A stretch of DNA of 57,867 nucleotides from Bacteroidota bacterium (GTDB lineage: Bacteria > Bacteroidota > Bacteroidia > Palsa-965): contig JABDAO010000007.1 in NCBI GenBank assembly GCA_013289095.1, positions 1-57,867 of the forward strand, in the 5' to 3' direction. Every line of letters starts with the position of its first letter. Within the stretch, counting starts at the first letter, position 1. The notes under the pieces were generated by a model that had not been told where the DNA came from, ran no database searches, and saw only the letters and a program-made list of their open reading frames with translations. Positions 32,834-43,198 of this stretch are shown here, piece after piece. The position numbers and the translations under genes are program-made.

Positions 32834-32955
32834 AAAACCCAGCTTGTGCATTAGATGGGGTGTGCCCTAATGTACCGTGTGTTAGGATTTGGACTTTCCC
32901 GATAGTCATCGGGATGGGTTATCCTGCGGGTTCGTCGTGCTGCTGGCCTTTTGAG
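32834..32955 (+). repeat. Dispersed hairpin element family 1, copy D
   Basis: aacccagcttgtgcattagatggggtgtgccctaatgtaccgtgtgttaggattt...cccgatagtcatcgggatgggttatcctgcggg matches 21111-21233. Confidence 0.8.
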
Positions 32956-33518
32956 CGCGAATGCCTGCTTCGAATGCATCCTGCGGGTTTATAGTACAGA
33001 CTGCGTTCATTTACTTGGTATAGGGAGGATCAGGTAAAAACAAAGCCCCGGGTGTAGCATCCCGGGGCTATAGTGTACATGGCAAAAAAAGTGCAAAGAA
33101 AAAGCCCTTTTCCTCTGTTGCTTTTTTCGTGCTACAAAAATGCATCTTTTTTGGCTGAGCGTTGATTATGGAATTGTTATTTTCACCTTCAGGCCCTCTC
33201 ACTGCCTGATTTGCAATGGCTTTGTTTTTTAACAGGGTGCGGCAGGGAAGCCTGAACCGATCTTTCTGAAAACAGGGCCTGTCCTTTTTGTCATTCACCC
33301 AAACGCATCGTTTTTTGGCCCCGGTTTGATTAAAGTCATGAAAAACAGGCGTTATTTTAACTTTTCGTGAAAAAACAGGGAAGATGTGGTATCTATTTTT
33401 TAATTTGGACATAAATCTCTACTTTTGAAAGTTCAGAAACAGATCCCCTTTCGCTATACTAATTCGTATTCAATAAATTTGAAGGGAATGAGTATGCGTA
33501 GGAGCTGTTTATCCATTT

Positions 33519-34046
33519 ATGAAAAAATTGCTGTTCATCTGTCTCTGCCCCTTGCTCTTCTCTGCCTACCAGCAGCAGGAAGACGCTGCCGCAATGAACG
33601 CAAAGAAAAAAACCATTTTCCTGTACAGTTTTACCAAGTATATTGATTGGCCACCGGATTATAAGGAAGGAAATTTTGTGATCGGGGTGTTTGGAAACAA
33701 CCCTACGCTTGTTTCTGAGCTCAATAAAATGGCAGCCACCAAAATGGCTCAGAGCCAGAAGATTGAAATAAAAAGCCTGAACTCGATTGAAAGTTCAGGA
33801 AAGTATAATATCCTGTTCATTCCGGCCGAAAGCACGGCTCAGAGCGGTGATGCCATAGCCCGGTTAAAAGGACACGGAACCTTGGTTGTTACCGAAGAGA
33901 AAGGCATGATCAAGAAAGGCTCGGCCATTAATTTTGTCACCATCGAAAGCATCATCAAGTTTCAGCTTAGCATACCCAATGCAGAAAAACAACATTTGAA
34001 AATAGGCCGGGAGCTCGAAAGCTATGCCGTAAAAACCAATGATTAA
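33519..34046 (+). CDS. YfiR family protein (DUF4154)
   Basis: KKKTIFLYSFTKYIDWPPDYKEGNFVIGVFGNNPTLVSELNKMAATK...ILFIPAESTAQ. Confidence 0.88.
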   Translation: MKKLLFICLCPLLFSAYQQQEDAAAMNAKKKTIFLYSFTKYIDWPPDYKEGNFVIGVFGNNPTLVSELNKMAATKMAQSQKIEIKSLNSIESSGKYNILFIPAESTAQSGDAIARLKGHGTLVVTEEKGMIKKGSAINFVTIESIIKFQLSIPNAEKQHLKIGRELESYAVKTND

Positions 34047-34953
34047 CAGGATCACATATCGCTTTATCTTCATGCTGGTTTGCATGTGCACCTCGGTGTA
34101 CATGCAGGCGCAGCAGAATGATGATTTTGTGACGGCCTACAAATACATCCAGCTCAACCAGGTTGACAGCGCCCGTGCACGTATTGATAAAGCCATGCGC
34201 GACTCGGTTACGCTGGGTAAGGATCCTCAGGCCTGGTATGTAAGAGGCTATATTTATAAAGTGGTTTATAAAACCAGGGAAGCGTCTGACCGTAATTCAC
34301 CCGCCCGTCTACAGGCCGTATATTCCTTCTTTAAGTCGATTTCACTGACTGCCGATACAGGCAAGCAAATGCGTGCCGATTGTAAAGTAAACCTGAAATA
34401 CCTGGCTGCCCGCTTCTACAACGATGCTGCCCAGGCCCTCGATACATCGAACTACAAAAACCCGATCCAATACTTTGCCCAGTACCTGAGCATCATGAAA
34501 AAGATTGAGCCAGATATGAGTACCGTAAAGATGGAGGTTGAATTTGCCATGGCCCTTGCAACCACCTATACCAGTCTTTATCAAGCCAACCAAAAGACCC
34601 GGGCCAACTTCCTGGAACTTGCAAAAGGATCACTTGCCAAGGCCCTCAGCCTCGATCCGAACAATGTAAGCGCCAACTACAACATGGGCATCCTCTACTA
34701 CAACCAGGCCGTTTACCTCATCAAAGGACAGGATTACGACATTGATCTTACCTCCCTCGATGCCATACAGGACAACCAGGTTCAGTTGTTCAAACAATCT
34801 CTTCCGTTTACTGAAAAAGCATACGCACTCGACCCTAAGAAAGAGGAAGCCTTGCTTGCCCTTTCGGGAATCTATTTTGGTTTGAATGATTTCGAAAAGT
34901 CAAAACTCTTCCAGGAAAAACTGGATCAGCTCAAAAAAGAACAGAAACACTAA
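34039..34953 (+). CDS. Tetratricopeptide repeat protein
   Basis: Signal peptide; LAKALSLDPNNVSANYNMGILYYNQAVYL...EKAYALDPKKEEALLALSGIYFGLNDFEKS; start overlaps YfiR-like stop. Confidence 0.85.
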   Translation: MINRITYRFIFMLVCMCTSVYMQAQQNDDFVTAYKYIQLNQVDSARARIDKAMRDSVTLGKDPQAWYVRGYIYKVVYKTREASDRNSPARLQAVYSFFKSISLTADTGKQMRADCKVNLKYLAARFYNDAAQALDTSNYKNPIQYFAQYLSIMKKIEPDMSTVKMEVEFAMALATTYTSLYQANQKTRANFLELAKGSLAKALSLDPNNVSANYNMGILYYNQAVYLIKGQDYDIDLTSLDAIQDNQVQLFKQSLPFTEKAYALDPKKEEALLALSGIYFGLNDFEKSKLFQEKLDQLKKEQKH

Positions 34954-35034
34954 CTGAACGAAGAAGGAGCTGAATGAGGTGTTCTTCCCCGGGCTGGTTT
35001 ATACGATAATCAAAGGACAGACCCTTTTACCCCT

Positions 35035-36849
35035 ATGAAGTTTAGATTTACAATTGGACGTAAAATAGGGTTAGGATTTGCCATACTCATCCTGCTTACC
35101 CTTATTGGTTTTGGCGCTACACTGCTTACCATCAAAAAGAGCAGCGCTATCAACAAGGAGATCAATCAGCTCTACACCCCATCGGTGGGTGCCCTCCGGG
35201 AGTTGAGCCTGATGGTTGTCAGGTCAAAAATGTTGATCGGCAACTGGATCCATACCCAGAAAGACAGCGAGGACAAGAGCAAGCTCAAGAAACTCCTACA
35301 GGGAGAATATCCCCAGCTCAAAGAAAAAATCCTTTCCTACGCTTACAACAAAACCAAGGAAGCCAATCTGCCCGAATGGAGCGATGATGCCAAGGCCGAA
35401 ATCATGACCATCCTGAGCCTTACCGATAAGCTCTGGGATGCACATAGGGAAGTCATGTCGCAGCTCAATTCGTTCGACAGCTATCAGGATGCCATGATAC
35501 ACATGACCAACCAGATAGAGGTTGAAGATGTAGACGGGGGCATCAATGTTGAAACACGTCTGATCCTTGCCAAACTCGACGCCCTCATCACCCGTCAGCA
35601 GAACAGCGTGAACGACAAGAGCGAGGAAATGCGCAGTTCGTTCCAGAACCTGCAAAGCGTGGTGGTCACCCTGGGCATCGCCCTTCCGCTGGGTGGTATA
35701 CTCATTGCTTTGTTCACGGTTCAAACCATTGTACGTCCCATCCGCGAGATCCGGAAAATAATCCTTGATATGGGAATCGGAGTAATGCCCAAACAACGCA
35801 TCAAGAACCGCAACGATGAAATCGGAGAAATGTCGGTGGCCCTGAACGGGTTGATAGACGGTTTGAAATCAACAATCGAGTTTGCCGATGAGGTAGGTGC
35901 GGGCAATTTCGATTCGTATTACAAACCGCTGAGTGCAGAGGATGCCCTGGGCCATGCCCTTTTAAAGATGCGTACGGATCTGGCCGAGAACGAACGTATC
36001 CTCGAAGCAAAGGTGATTGAACGTACCGAAGAAGTGGTGCGTCAAAAAGAAGAAATAGAAATACAAAGCGGTAAACTGCAGGTGCTTTATAAACATGTAA
36101 CCGACAGCATACGCTATGCAAAACGTTTGCAGGATGCAATTTTGCCTCCCGGTGTGTTTGTAAAAGAACTGATGCCAGACTCGTTCATCCTTTTTAAACC
36201 AAAAGATATTGTCAGCGGCGATTTCTACTGGCTGAACCAAAAAGGAAACCGTGTGCTGGTAGCAGCTGTTGATTGTACAGGCCATGGTGTACCCGGTGCA
36301 TTTATGTCGCTCGTCGGAAACAACATGCTCAATCAGGTTGTTAAAGACAATGCCGTGGTTGATGCAGGCGATGTGCTCAACAAACTCAATACGCTGGCCG
36401 CAGCAACCATCAGCCAGAAGACAGACGAAGGCGCTGTGCGCGATGGGATGGACATCACCCTGTGCATCATCGACAAAGAAGAAATGACCATCGATTTTGC
36501 CGGGGCCAACAACCCGCTTTATTTTTTCCGGAACGGAATTTATCATGAACTGAAAGCCGACAAGTTCCCAATCGGTTATTATTCCGAAGAACAGAAAAGC
36601 TTTACCAACAAAAAGATCAAGATCGAGAAAGGCGATACCTATTATATCTTCTCCGATGGTTTTGCCGATCAGTTTGGCGGGGCACGCGGAAAGAAATTTA
36701 TGGTCAACCAGTTCCGCACCCTGCTTACCCGTATTCATTCATTGCCCATGGATCAGCAAAAAACAATCCTTAACCAAACCATCGAAAACTGGAGAGGCAA
36801 TCTGGAACAGGTGGATGATATTCTGGTTATCGGGTTTAGGGTGAGTTAG
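35035..36849 (+). CDS. HAMP domain SpoIIE (PP2C-type) protein phosphatase
   Basis: N-terminal TM plus helical sensor, HAMP (VRPIREIRKIILDMGIG...NRNDEIGEMSVALNGLIDGL), SpoIIE (SGDFYWLNQKGNRVLVAAVDCTGHGVPGAFMSLVGNNML...YIFSDGFADQFGG). Confidence 0.95.
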   Translation: MKFRFTIGRKIGLGFAILILLTLIGFGATLLTIKKSSAINKEINQLYTPSVGALRELSLMVVRSKMLIGNWIHTQKDSEDKSKLKKLLQGEYPQLKEKILSYAYNKTKEANLPEWSDDAKAEIMTILSLTDKLWDAHREVMSQLNSFDSYQDAMIHMTNQIEVEDVDGGINVETRLILAKLDALITRQQNSVNDKSEEMRSSFQNLQSVVVTLGIALPLGGILIALFTVQTIVRPIREIRKIILDMGIGVMPKQRIKNRNDEIGEMSVALNGLIDGLKSTIEFADEVGAGNFDSYYKPLSAEDALGHALLKMRTDLAENERILEAKVIERTEEVVRQKEEIEIQSGKLQVLYKHVTDSIRYAKRLQDAILPPGVFVKELMPDSFILFKPKDIVSGDFYWLNQKGNRVLVAAVDCTGHGVPGAFMSLVGNNMLNQVVKDNAVVDAGDVLNKLNTLAAATISQKTDEGAVRDGMDITLCIIDKEEMTIDFAGANNPLYFFRNGIYHELKADKFPIGYYSEEQKSFTNKKIKIEKGDTYYIFSDGFADQFGGARGKKFMVNQFRTLLTRIHSLPMDQQKTILNQTIENWRGNLEQVDDILVIGFRVS

Positions 36850-36979
36850 CAGCAGATTTTGAAAGATTTTGAGGTTACTCTACTTGCGAAAATTTTCTGA
36901 TGTCGAATGCAAGCCATAACCATACTCCCCGCATATAAATCAACAGTCTGAATTTTAATTTTTTTTTTACGTTGCTTTC

Positions 36980-37735
36980 ATGCAAACCAGATACTCTTCC
37001 TCCTTCAAAAGTGCCACATTCATTCTCTGTCTTTTTCTCTCAACATACATAACCGCCCAGGTCAGCTCCCTCACCCCACTCGTCATTGGTTCTAACGGAG
37101 GCACAGTTACCGGTTCCTCCTTTTCACTTTCATATTCCATTGGCGAGCCGGTGGTGCCTACAGCCAGTTCTTCGAGTTTGATTCTTACCCAGGGTTTTGA
37201 ACAGCCTTCGGCAAATACCGTTCTGGGCCTTCAGTTCACCGTAGGCTCCACCGATCTTTCCTGTGCCGGGGCCAATGATGGTACTGCCAGCGCTCAGATT
37301 ACTTCGGGAACTGCGCCCTTCACCTATTCATGGAGTACTGTGCCTGCACAAACCACACAGGTAGCCACCGCACTTGTGCCTGGGTTCTACATCGTTTCTA
37401 TTTCGGATGCAAGCGGTTTTGTTTCGGTCGATTCAGTCACGATCAAGGATAATTTCAATATCTGCGGAATCCATGTCTATTCGGGTTTTTCGCCGAATGG
37501 CGATGGGAAGAACGATACCTGGATCATCGATTACCTGGAAGTGTTCCAACCCAACACCGTAAAGATTTTCGACCGCTGGGGCGATGAGGTATGGGCGACT
37601 GATAATTATGACAACGCCACACATGTCTTTGCCGGCGCCGACAAAAAAGGCGCAGCCTTACCTGATGGCACCTATTTCTACCTTATCCGGTATGGACCGC
37701 ATGAACAACGCGGCTGGGTGGAACTATCACGATAA
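36980..37735 (+). CDS. SprB-repeat-like T9SS type B sorting domain protein
   Basis: DLSCAGANDGTASAQITSGTAPFTYSWS...GFYIVSISDASG; YSGFSPNGDGKNDTWIIDYLEVFQPNTVKIFDRWGDEVW. Confidence 0.93.
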   Translation: MQTRYSSSFKSATFILCLFLSTYITAQVSSLTPLVIGSNGGTVTGSSFSLSYSIGEPVVPTASSSSLILTQGFEQPSANTVLGLQFTVGSTDLSCAGANDGTASAQITSGTAPFTYSWSTVPAQTTQVATALVPGFYIVSISDASGFVSVDSVTIKDNFNICGIHVYSGFSPNGDGKNDTWIIDYLEVFQPNTVKIFDRWGDEVWATDNYDNATHVFAGADKKGAALPDGTYFYLIRYGPHEQRGWVELSR

Positions 37736-37759
37736 TATGCGCATTACGCAAGAGGTCTA

Positions 37760-38683
37760 ATGAAAAACAGTCTGTTACTTTTTTATTTCATGGGTGTTGT
37801 CTTTGTGGCCTGTGCGCAACAGGATCCTCAGTACAGTCAGTACATGTTCAATCAGATTGGCATCAATCCAGCCTTTGCCGGTACCCGGGATGTACTGAGC
37901 GCCAATTTGTTTTACCGGAATCAGTGGACCGGTTTCCCCGGCGCACCCACCACCGAAGTATTCAATATGCATTCACCACTCCGGGGCGATCATGTTTCGG
38001 TAGGGCTGCAAATCGTGGGCGATCAGATAGGCCCTGTGGGTACAACTTCGATCCTGACCACCTATGCCTATAAGATAAAAACCCGAAAAGGTCATCTCAG
38101 TTTTGGTCTGAGCGCCGGTGTGATTGATCATGTGATCGACTATTCGAAGATAGAATACAAAGATCAAACCGACCCTTACGCAAACCTGGGGTCGGTGGCA
38201 AAGATTGTCCCTACATTCGATGTGGGCATTTATTATTATACCAAGAGCTTTTATGTGGGCTATTCCATCACCCATATCAATCAGCCTCCCTACGGAAGCA
38301 TCAAAGACAGCGCTACGGGCACCGTCAATGCCCTGATCAAAGCCAATCAGTTTTTTACGCTTGGAAAAGCCTGGCAGTTGAATGAGAATCTGGTGTTCAG
38401 ACCATCTGTCTTGGTGAAGGCCGTAACGGGGCTTCCCTGGAGTATCGATCTCGATGCCGGTTTCCTGATCCGTAATGCGCTTTGGCTAAGTACAACCCTG
38501 CGTAGCAGCGGGGCCATTGCTTTTATCGTGCAGTATTCTATCAGCAGCAGGTTGAAAATAGGGTATGCCTATGACCTTACCATCAGCGACCTGAGCTCGT
38601 ATGCCCGTTCTTCGCACGAACTATACCTGGGCTATGATTTGAACCTTTATAAAACAAAAACTCCTTCTGCAAGGTATTTCTGA
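37760..38683 (+). CDS. PorP/SprF family type IX secretion system membrane protein
   Basis: QQDPQYSQYMFNQIGINPAFAGTRDVLSANLFYRNQWTGFPGAPTTEVFNMHSPL. Confidence 0.97.
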   Translation: MKNSLLLFYFMGVVFVACAQQDPQYSQYMFNQIGINPAFAGTRDVLSANLFYRNQWTGFPGAPTTEVFNMHSPLRGDHVSVGLQIVGDQIGPVGTTSILTTYAYKIKTRKGHLSFGLSAGVIDHVIDYSKIEYKDQTDPYANLGSVAKIVPTFDVGIYYYTKSFYVGYSITHINQPPYGSIKDSATGTVNALIKANQFFTLGKAWQLNENLVFRPSVLVKAVTGLPWSIDLDAGFLIRNALWLSTTLRSSGAIAFIVQYSISSRLKIGYAYDLTISDLSSYARSSHELYLGYDLNLYKTKTPSARYF

Positions 38684-41484
38684 TGCACGCAATTGCCAAT
38701 TTCGCTGTCTGTAATTTTCTAAGAACCGGGTTTGGTATTCGTGCCCGGTTTCTTTCTGTTGCCTGCTCGGTCTTTTTTTTCTTGCTTTCTTGCGGGATTC
38801 ATGCACAGCTTAACAGGGCCAACCGGTATTTCGAAAACCTGGAATATGTCAAAGCCATCCCTTTTTATGAAAAAGGCCTGAAGCGAAACCCCGACCCTAC
38901 GGCCGAAGCCAATCTGGCATATTGCTATAAATTTTTAAAAGAATATCAAAAAGCAGAAACCTGGTATGCCAAAGCGGTAAGCGCACCCGGTACTGCGCTG
39001 ATCAATTATTTTTATTATGGACAGGTACTTAAAAACAACAATAAACCCGAAGAAGCAAAAAAACAGTTCGAGCGCTATCTGCATCTGACACCCGACGACA
39101 AAATTGCAAAGGTGGAACTGCAATCCTGCAGCGATATCAAGACCTGGCTGGGCCAGACACCCCTGTATGAGGTAAAGAATGCAGGGGTGATCAATACACC
39201 CTATGCCGAATTTTCGCCCTGTTATTATGATAAAGGACTGGTCTTCATTTCCGACCGTGCAAAACTTGATTTGTTGAACGGAAACAATGACAGGTCTACC
39301 AACACGGCCTATCTTTCGGTGTATTATGCAGGGTTTAAAACCGGGGCTGGCGATTCTGCATCTTTCGAGGAGGCTCAGGCGTTCCCGGTACGCATCAACA
39401 ACAATTACCACAACGGCCCGGCATCGTTCAGCGCAGATCAAAACCTGATGGCCTTTACCAGGGTCGATAAACAGTTACGGCTCATCACCAAACACTTTAC
39501 CAATCGTGCCAAGATCTATTTTTCTAAAAAGAAAAACAATAAATTCGAAACACCTGTTCCGTTTCCTTTCAACAGCGATGCCTATTCAGTGGCGCAGCCA
39601 GCGCTCAGCGCCGATGGCAAGACGCTTTATTTCAGTTCCGATATGCCTGGCGGTTATGGAGGAAAAGATATCTATGTAAGCCATGCCGAAGGCGAGAGCT
39701 GGAGCAAACCCGAAAACCTGGGGCCTGATGTGAACACGTTAAAAGATGAGGTGTTTCCATACATACGTTCTGACAATATGCTTTTCTTTTCATCCGACGG
39801 ACATGCCGGTTTTGGAGGCCTGGATGTCTTTTCTGCAACAGTGAACAAAAACGTATGGGGTGATATCACCAATCAGGGAGCACCACTGAACAGTACTACC
39901 GATGATTTCGGGATTGTATTCAATGAAACAAACACGCGCGGCTATTTTTCATCCGACCGAACCGGAGGAAAGGGAGGAGATGATCTTTACAGTTTTGTGG
40001 TGACAAATAAATTCACCCGGGTGGCAGGACGCATTGTACTGAGCATGGATGGAAAAGAAACCGCCAAAAACGCGGGTGTTACCTTGATGACCGACGACGG
40101 ATATGTGGTTAAAATTACCAGCACCGACCAAAACGGTTTCTTCAGGTTCGAGAACCTGCCTGCGGATAAAAAGTATGTAGTGAAACTCGATGAGGATGAT
40201 CCCGCCTTTTCGGGCAAGACCAAGGCCTGGCTTGCCGATGAACAGGATAAGCTCATCCGGGTAACACTCCTCCACAGTACTGCCCGAGGCCCTCGTTTTG
40301 CTTTTCGCCGCCTGCCTGCCGATGCCAGCGCCATACCCGAACTCTATACCAGCGATGATATGATAAGTCTTGCCGGAAACCTGCTTGCAGGTGCAAACCC
40401 ATCGGTGCCTATCGCCAACCAGAGAGTAGTCCTGAGAAATTCAAAAGACGAAGTGCTGCAGACCACTACCACCAATGCGTTCGGGGCCTTTGCTTTTAAA
40501 GACCTTCCTCCCGATCAGATCTACCTGGTGGCTATGGAAAGCAATGATACCAGGTTGAGCATCAACACAAAAATAACCATCACCAACAAAAGCGGGAAAG
40601 AGCTGGCCAGTGCGCCCCTTTCGGCCAAAGGCACATTCGAGTTCGAAATCATGGCGGCCGATATCACCACGCTCCGGGCCATGAGCGTTCCGGATACCGA
40701 TCTGCGGGTGGATCTGCGTGGATCGCTTCTGGCAGGCGATGGCAGCAAGACCCCCCTGAGCAATACAATCATCCACGTACTGAACGAAAAAAGAGAAACC
40801 GTACAGACCATCAAGACCGATGAACATGGCTATTTTCAGTTCGAAAACCTGCCTTCTGATGAGAACTACCTGGTTACTGTCGGCGATGGAAATGACCCCA
40901 TGCTTGCCAAACTCGACAAAATATTGCTTACCGATCATAGCGGAAAAATAATCCGTATCCTTCAGATCAGTAAGGCCGGGAAATTTGATTTCGAAATCCT
41001 GCCTGAAGATCAATACATCCTGGGCCGTATTTACGTAAACGATCCCTGGCTGAAAGTGTTGCAGTTGAAGCAGGAGTCGGAAAAGGAGAAAGCGGCACGT
41101 GGAAACGACAGCATAAAAATAATCGAAAATATTTATTACAGCTTTGCCGACTGGCATATCCTTCCCGAAGCCGAGAACATCCTGGCCAAGGTGGTGCAGG
41201 TGATGCAGAACGATGCTGATCTGGTGATCGAAGTTGATTCGCATACCGATTCCCGGGCTTCTTCGGAGTTTAATATGATGCTCTCCAACAAACGGGCAAA
41301 GACAGCCGTAGATTATATCGTTGCACATGGTATAGCCTCAAAACGGATTACCGGAGTAGGTTTTGGCGAAACAAGGCTCCTGAACAAATGCGCCGATGGC
41401 GTGGAGTGCAGCGATGAAGAGCATGCCAAAAACAGAAGGACGGAGTTTAAGATTACGAAGATTGAGGCGAAGCGGAAGAAGTAA
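38683..41484 (+). CDS. OmpA family protein with TPR, PD40 beta-propeller and CarDB/SdrD-like segments (PorE-like)
   Basis: TPR; TLYFSSDMPGGYGGKDIYVSHAEGESWSKPENLGPDVNT; C-terminal IEVDSHTDSRASSEFNMMLSNKRAKTAVDYIVAHGIASKRITGVGFGETR. Confidence 0.95.
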   Translation: MHAIANFAVCNFLRTGFGIRARFLSVACSVFFFLLSCGIHAQLNRANRYFENLEYVKAIPFYEKGLKRNPDPTAEANLAYCYKFLKEYQKAETWYAKAVSAPGTALINYFYYGQVLKNNNKPEEAKKQFERYLHLTPDDKIAKVELQSCSDIKTWLGQTPLYEVKNAGVINTPYAEFSPCYYDKGLVFISDRAKLDLLNGNNDRSTNTAYLSVYYAGFKTGAGDSASFEEAQAFPVRINNNYHNGPASFSADQNLMAFTRVDKQLRLITKHFTNRAKIYFSKKKNNKFETPVPFPFNSDAYSVAQPALSADGKTLYFSSDMPGGYGGKDIYVSHAEGESWSKPENLGPDVNTLKDEVFPYIRSDNMLFFSSDGHAGFGGLDVFSATVNKNVWGDITNQGAPLNSTTDDFGIVFNETNTRGYFSSDRTGGKGGDDLYSFVVTNKFTRVAGRIVLSMDGKETAKNAGVTLMTDDGYVVKITSTDQNGFFRFENLPADKKYVVKLDEDDPAFSGKTKAWLADEQDKLIRVTLLHSTARGPRFAFRRLPADASAIPELYTSDDMISLAGNLLAGANPSVPIANQRVVLRNSKDEVLQTTTTNAFGAFAFKDLPPDQIYLVAMESNDTRLSINTKITITNKSGKELASAPLSAKGTFEFEIMAADITTLRAMSVPDTDLRVDLRGSLLAGDGSKTPLSNTIIHVLNEKRETVQTIKTDEHGYFQFENLPSDENYLVTVGDGNDPMLAKLDKILLTDHSGKIIRILQISKAGKFDFEILPEDQYILGRIYVNDPWLKVLQLKQESEKEKAARGNDSIKIIENIYYSFADWHILPEAENILAKVVQVMQNDADLVIEVDSHTDSRASSEFNMMLSNKRAKTAVDYIVAHGIASKRITGVGFGETRLLNKCADGVECSDEEHAKNRRTEFKITKIEAKRKK

Positions 41485-41593
41485 GGATGCCGACAAATAA
41501 AGGCTCGCTTCAGGCGGCCTGTCTGTACTTTCCGGCTCAGCTAATTCCTGTTCTTTCGGATGTATCATGTTGCTTTTCGCTTTCCGATCGGGC

Positions 41594-43198
41594 TTATTTC
41601 TTCTCCTGGGTATCCAGATCCTGCATCACCTTGGCTGCTTTTGCGCGGTATGCTCCTTTTCCCTTGCTCATATCTTCGAGAATAGGTTTGGCCCCAGCCG
41701 TGTCGCTGTCTTTGATCAGGGCAAGGGCTTTGTACCATCTGGCTGCTTCGTCGAATGAAACAGTGTGGGCCCCGATCACCTTGTTGAAATCCTGAATAGC
41801 ATGTTTTGTATCTCCTTGCGGGAGACTGAGCAAGGAAACACCCTCATAAAAGAGCGCTTCCACATTGCTTGGTTCGGTCGAAATGATTTTTCCGAAACGG
41901 GCAGCTGCGGTTGCAAAGTCGCTGCTGCGGTAGGCGTCCATGGCATCATCCAGGGGGCTGTGCCTGGAGTTTGATTTGTCGGCAACTTTCACATCGGGTG
42001 CAGGGCCATTCCCGGTTCCGTTTGCCGCAACAGGCTGGGCGGGGGCAGCTGCCGATCCGGCAAGCGAACTCTTTGTATTCACGGTTCGGGTTGAATCGGC
42101 CCTGATGGTGGTGTATTTTTCATCCTTATCCAGATACATATTCCCCGATCTCGTTTCACTTTCATTGGTGGTGGTTACCTTTTGTTGCAAGGCGTCAGGT
42201 TTGCGATCTGTTGCTTCGCCCGAGGCTATGTCTTTTCCTGAAATATCTTTGCTGGCTGGTGCATCGGCTGCATAATGCTCCATCTTTTTGGCCGGAGCTT
42301 CCTGTTTGTAAGAAGCATTGTCATCCGTCTTTTGGAGGTCCTTTTCCTTAGCTTTTTTTCCTTCCCATTTGTCGTATAACCCCGTATCATCCGAAACAAC
42401 GGTTTCATCTGATTCCTTTCTTTCACTTACATGATCAACGGCATTCTTGGAGGGCACATCGCTATGCAAGGCGGCAAGGGGTGTACTTGCAGGAGCTGCA
42501 GGGCTAGTCACAGCATCTCCGGTCGAGACGGTCTTGCTGTAACTCTGGCCCGACGAAACCGGCAAGGTCACTTCATTCGGAGGTGGAGGAGGGGGTGCTT
42601 CGGTTTTCAAAACCTCCTCTTTTGATACACCTCCACTAGGTTGTTCTTCGTGCATGGTCCATGCGTAGGCCGGGGCGGGTTTTTCTTCATCCTTCAACGC
42701 TTCGGGCTCTGGATCCCGTGCAGGGAATGGTTCGAAATGTCTGTAAAAAGTCTGGTCGTCGGAGGTAATTGGTTCGGGTTTATTGACCCCATCGGTTTTG
42801 GGGGTAAGCATCCGTTTGCCGGTTTCCTGCGCCACCTCTTTTTTAGTCATCTCGGGGGCTACATACCGCAGCACGACAAAGCTGCCAACCAGCAGGATGA
42901 GTACCGCTGCGGCAGCCAGCCGGGAGTTGAAATTGAAACGTATCATCCGCCCGCCTTCCAGGGCCTGTTCATTTTCGGCCGGAACAGGCATCGCTTTAAC
43001 AGGCCCGCTCACCTTCGTGCGATCTTTCACCAGTTCCAGTCCTTCCATGGCTTCTGAACAAAATGCGCAATCGAGCATGTGTTTTTCAACCTGGTGGCAT
43101 TGGGCAGGCGAAAGCAGCCCGTCTATATAACCGAACATGGCCTGTTTGGTCAGACAAGCGGTCTGTATATCAAACAGGGGGATGTTTGTTGTCTTCAT
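41594..43198 (-). CDS. Anti-sigma factor-like membrane protein with zinc-finger N-terminus and TPR C-terminus
   Basis: QCHQVEKHMLDCAFCSEAMEGLELV (H-x3-C-x2-C), single TM LAAAAVLILLVGSFVVL, TPR-like C-terminus; adjacent to sigma factor. Confidence 0.8.
   Translation of the reverse strand: MKTTNIPLFDIQTACLTKQAMFGYIDGLLSPAQCHQVEKHMLDCAFCSEAMEGLELVKDRTKVSGPVKAMPVPAENEQALEGGRMIRFNFNSRLAAAAVLILLVGSFVVLRYVAPEMTKKEVAQETGKRMLTPKTDGVNKPEPITSDDQTFYRHFEPFPARDPEPEALKDEEKPAPAYAWTMHEEQPSGGVSKEEVLKTEAPPPPPPNEVTLPVSSGQSYSKTVSTGDAVTSPAAPASTPLAALHSDVPSKNAVDHVSERKESDETVVSDDTGLYDKWEGKKAKEKDLQKTDDNASYKQEAPAKKMEHYAADAPASKDISGKDIASGEATDRKPDALQQKVTTTNESETRSGNMYLDKDEKYTTIRADSTRTVNTKSSLAGSAAAPAQPVAANGTGNGPAPDVKVADKSNSRHSPLDDAMDAYRSSDFATAAARFGKIISTEPSNVEALFYEGVSLLSLPQGDTKHAIQDFNKVIGAHTVSFDEAARWYKALALIKDSDTAGAKPILEDMSKGKGAYRAKAAKVMQDLDTQEKK

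Noticed and set aside
35962-36738. 258-aa minus-strand ORF
   Set aside because: Antisense to the SpoIIE phosphatase gene with conserved motifs on the plus strand.
40441-41328. 295-aa minus-strand ORF
   Set aside because: Antisense to the clearly coding OmpA family gene; no recognisable domain.
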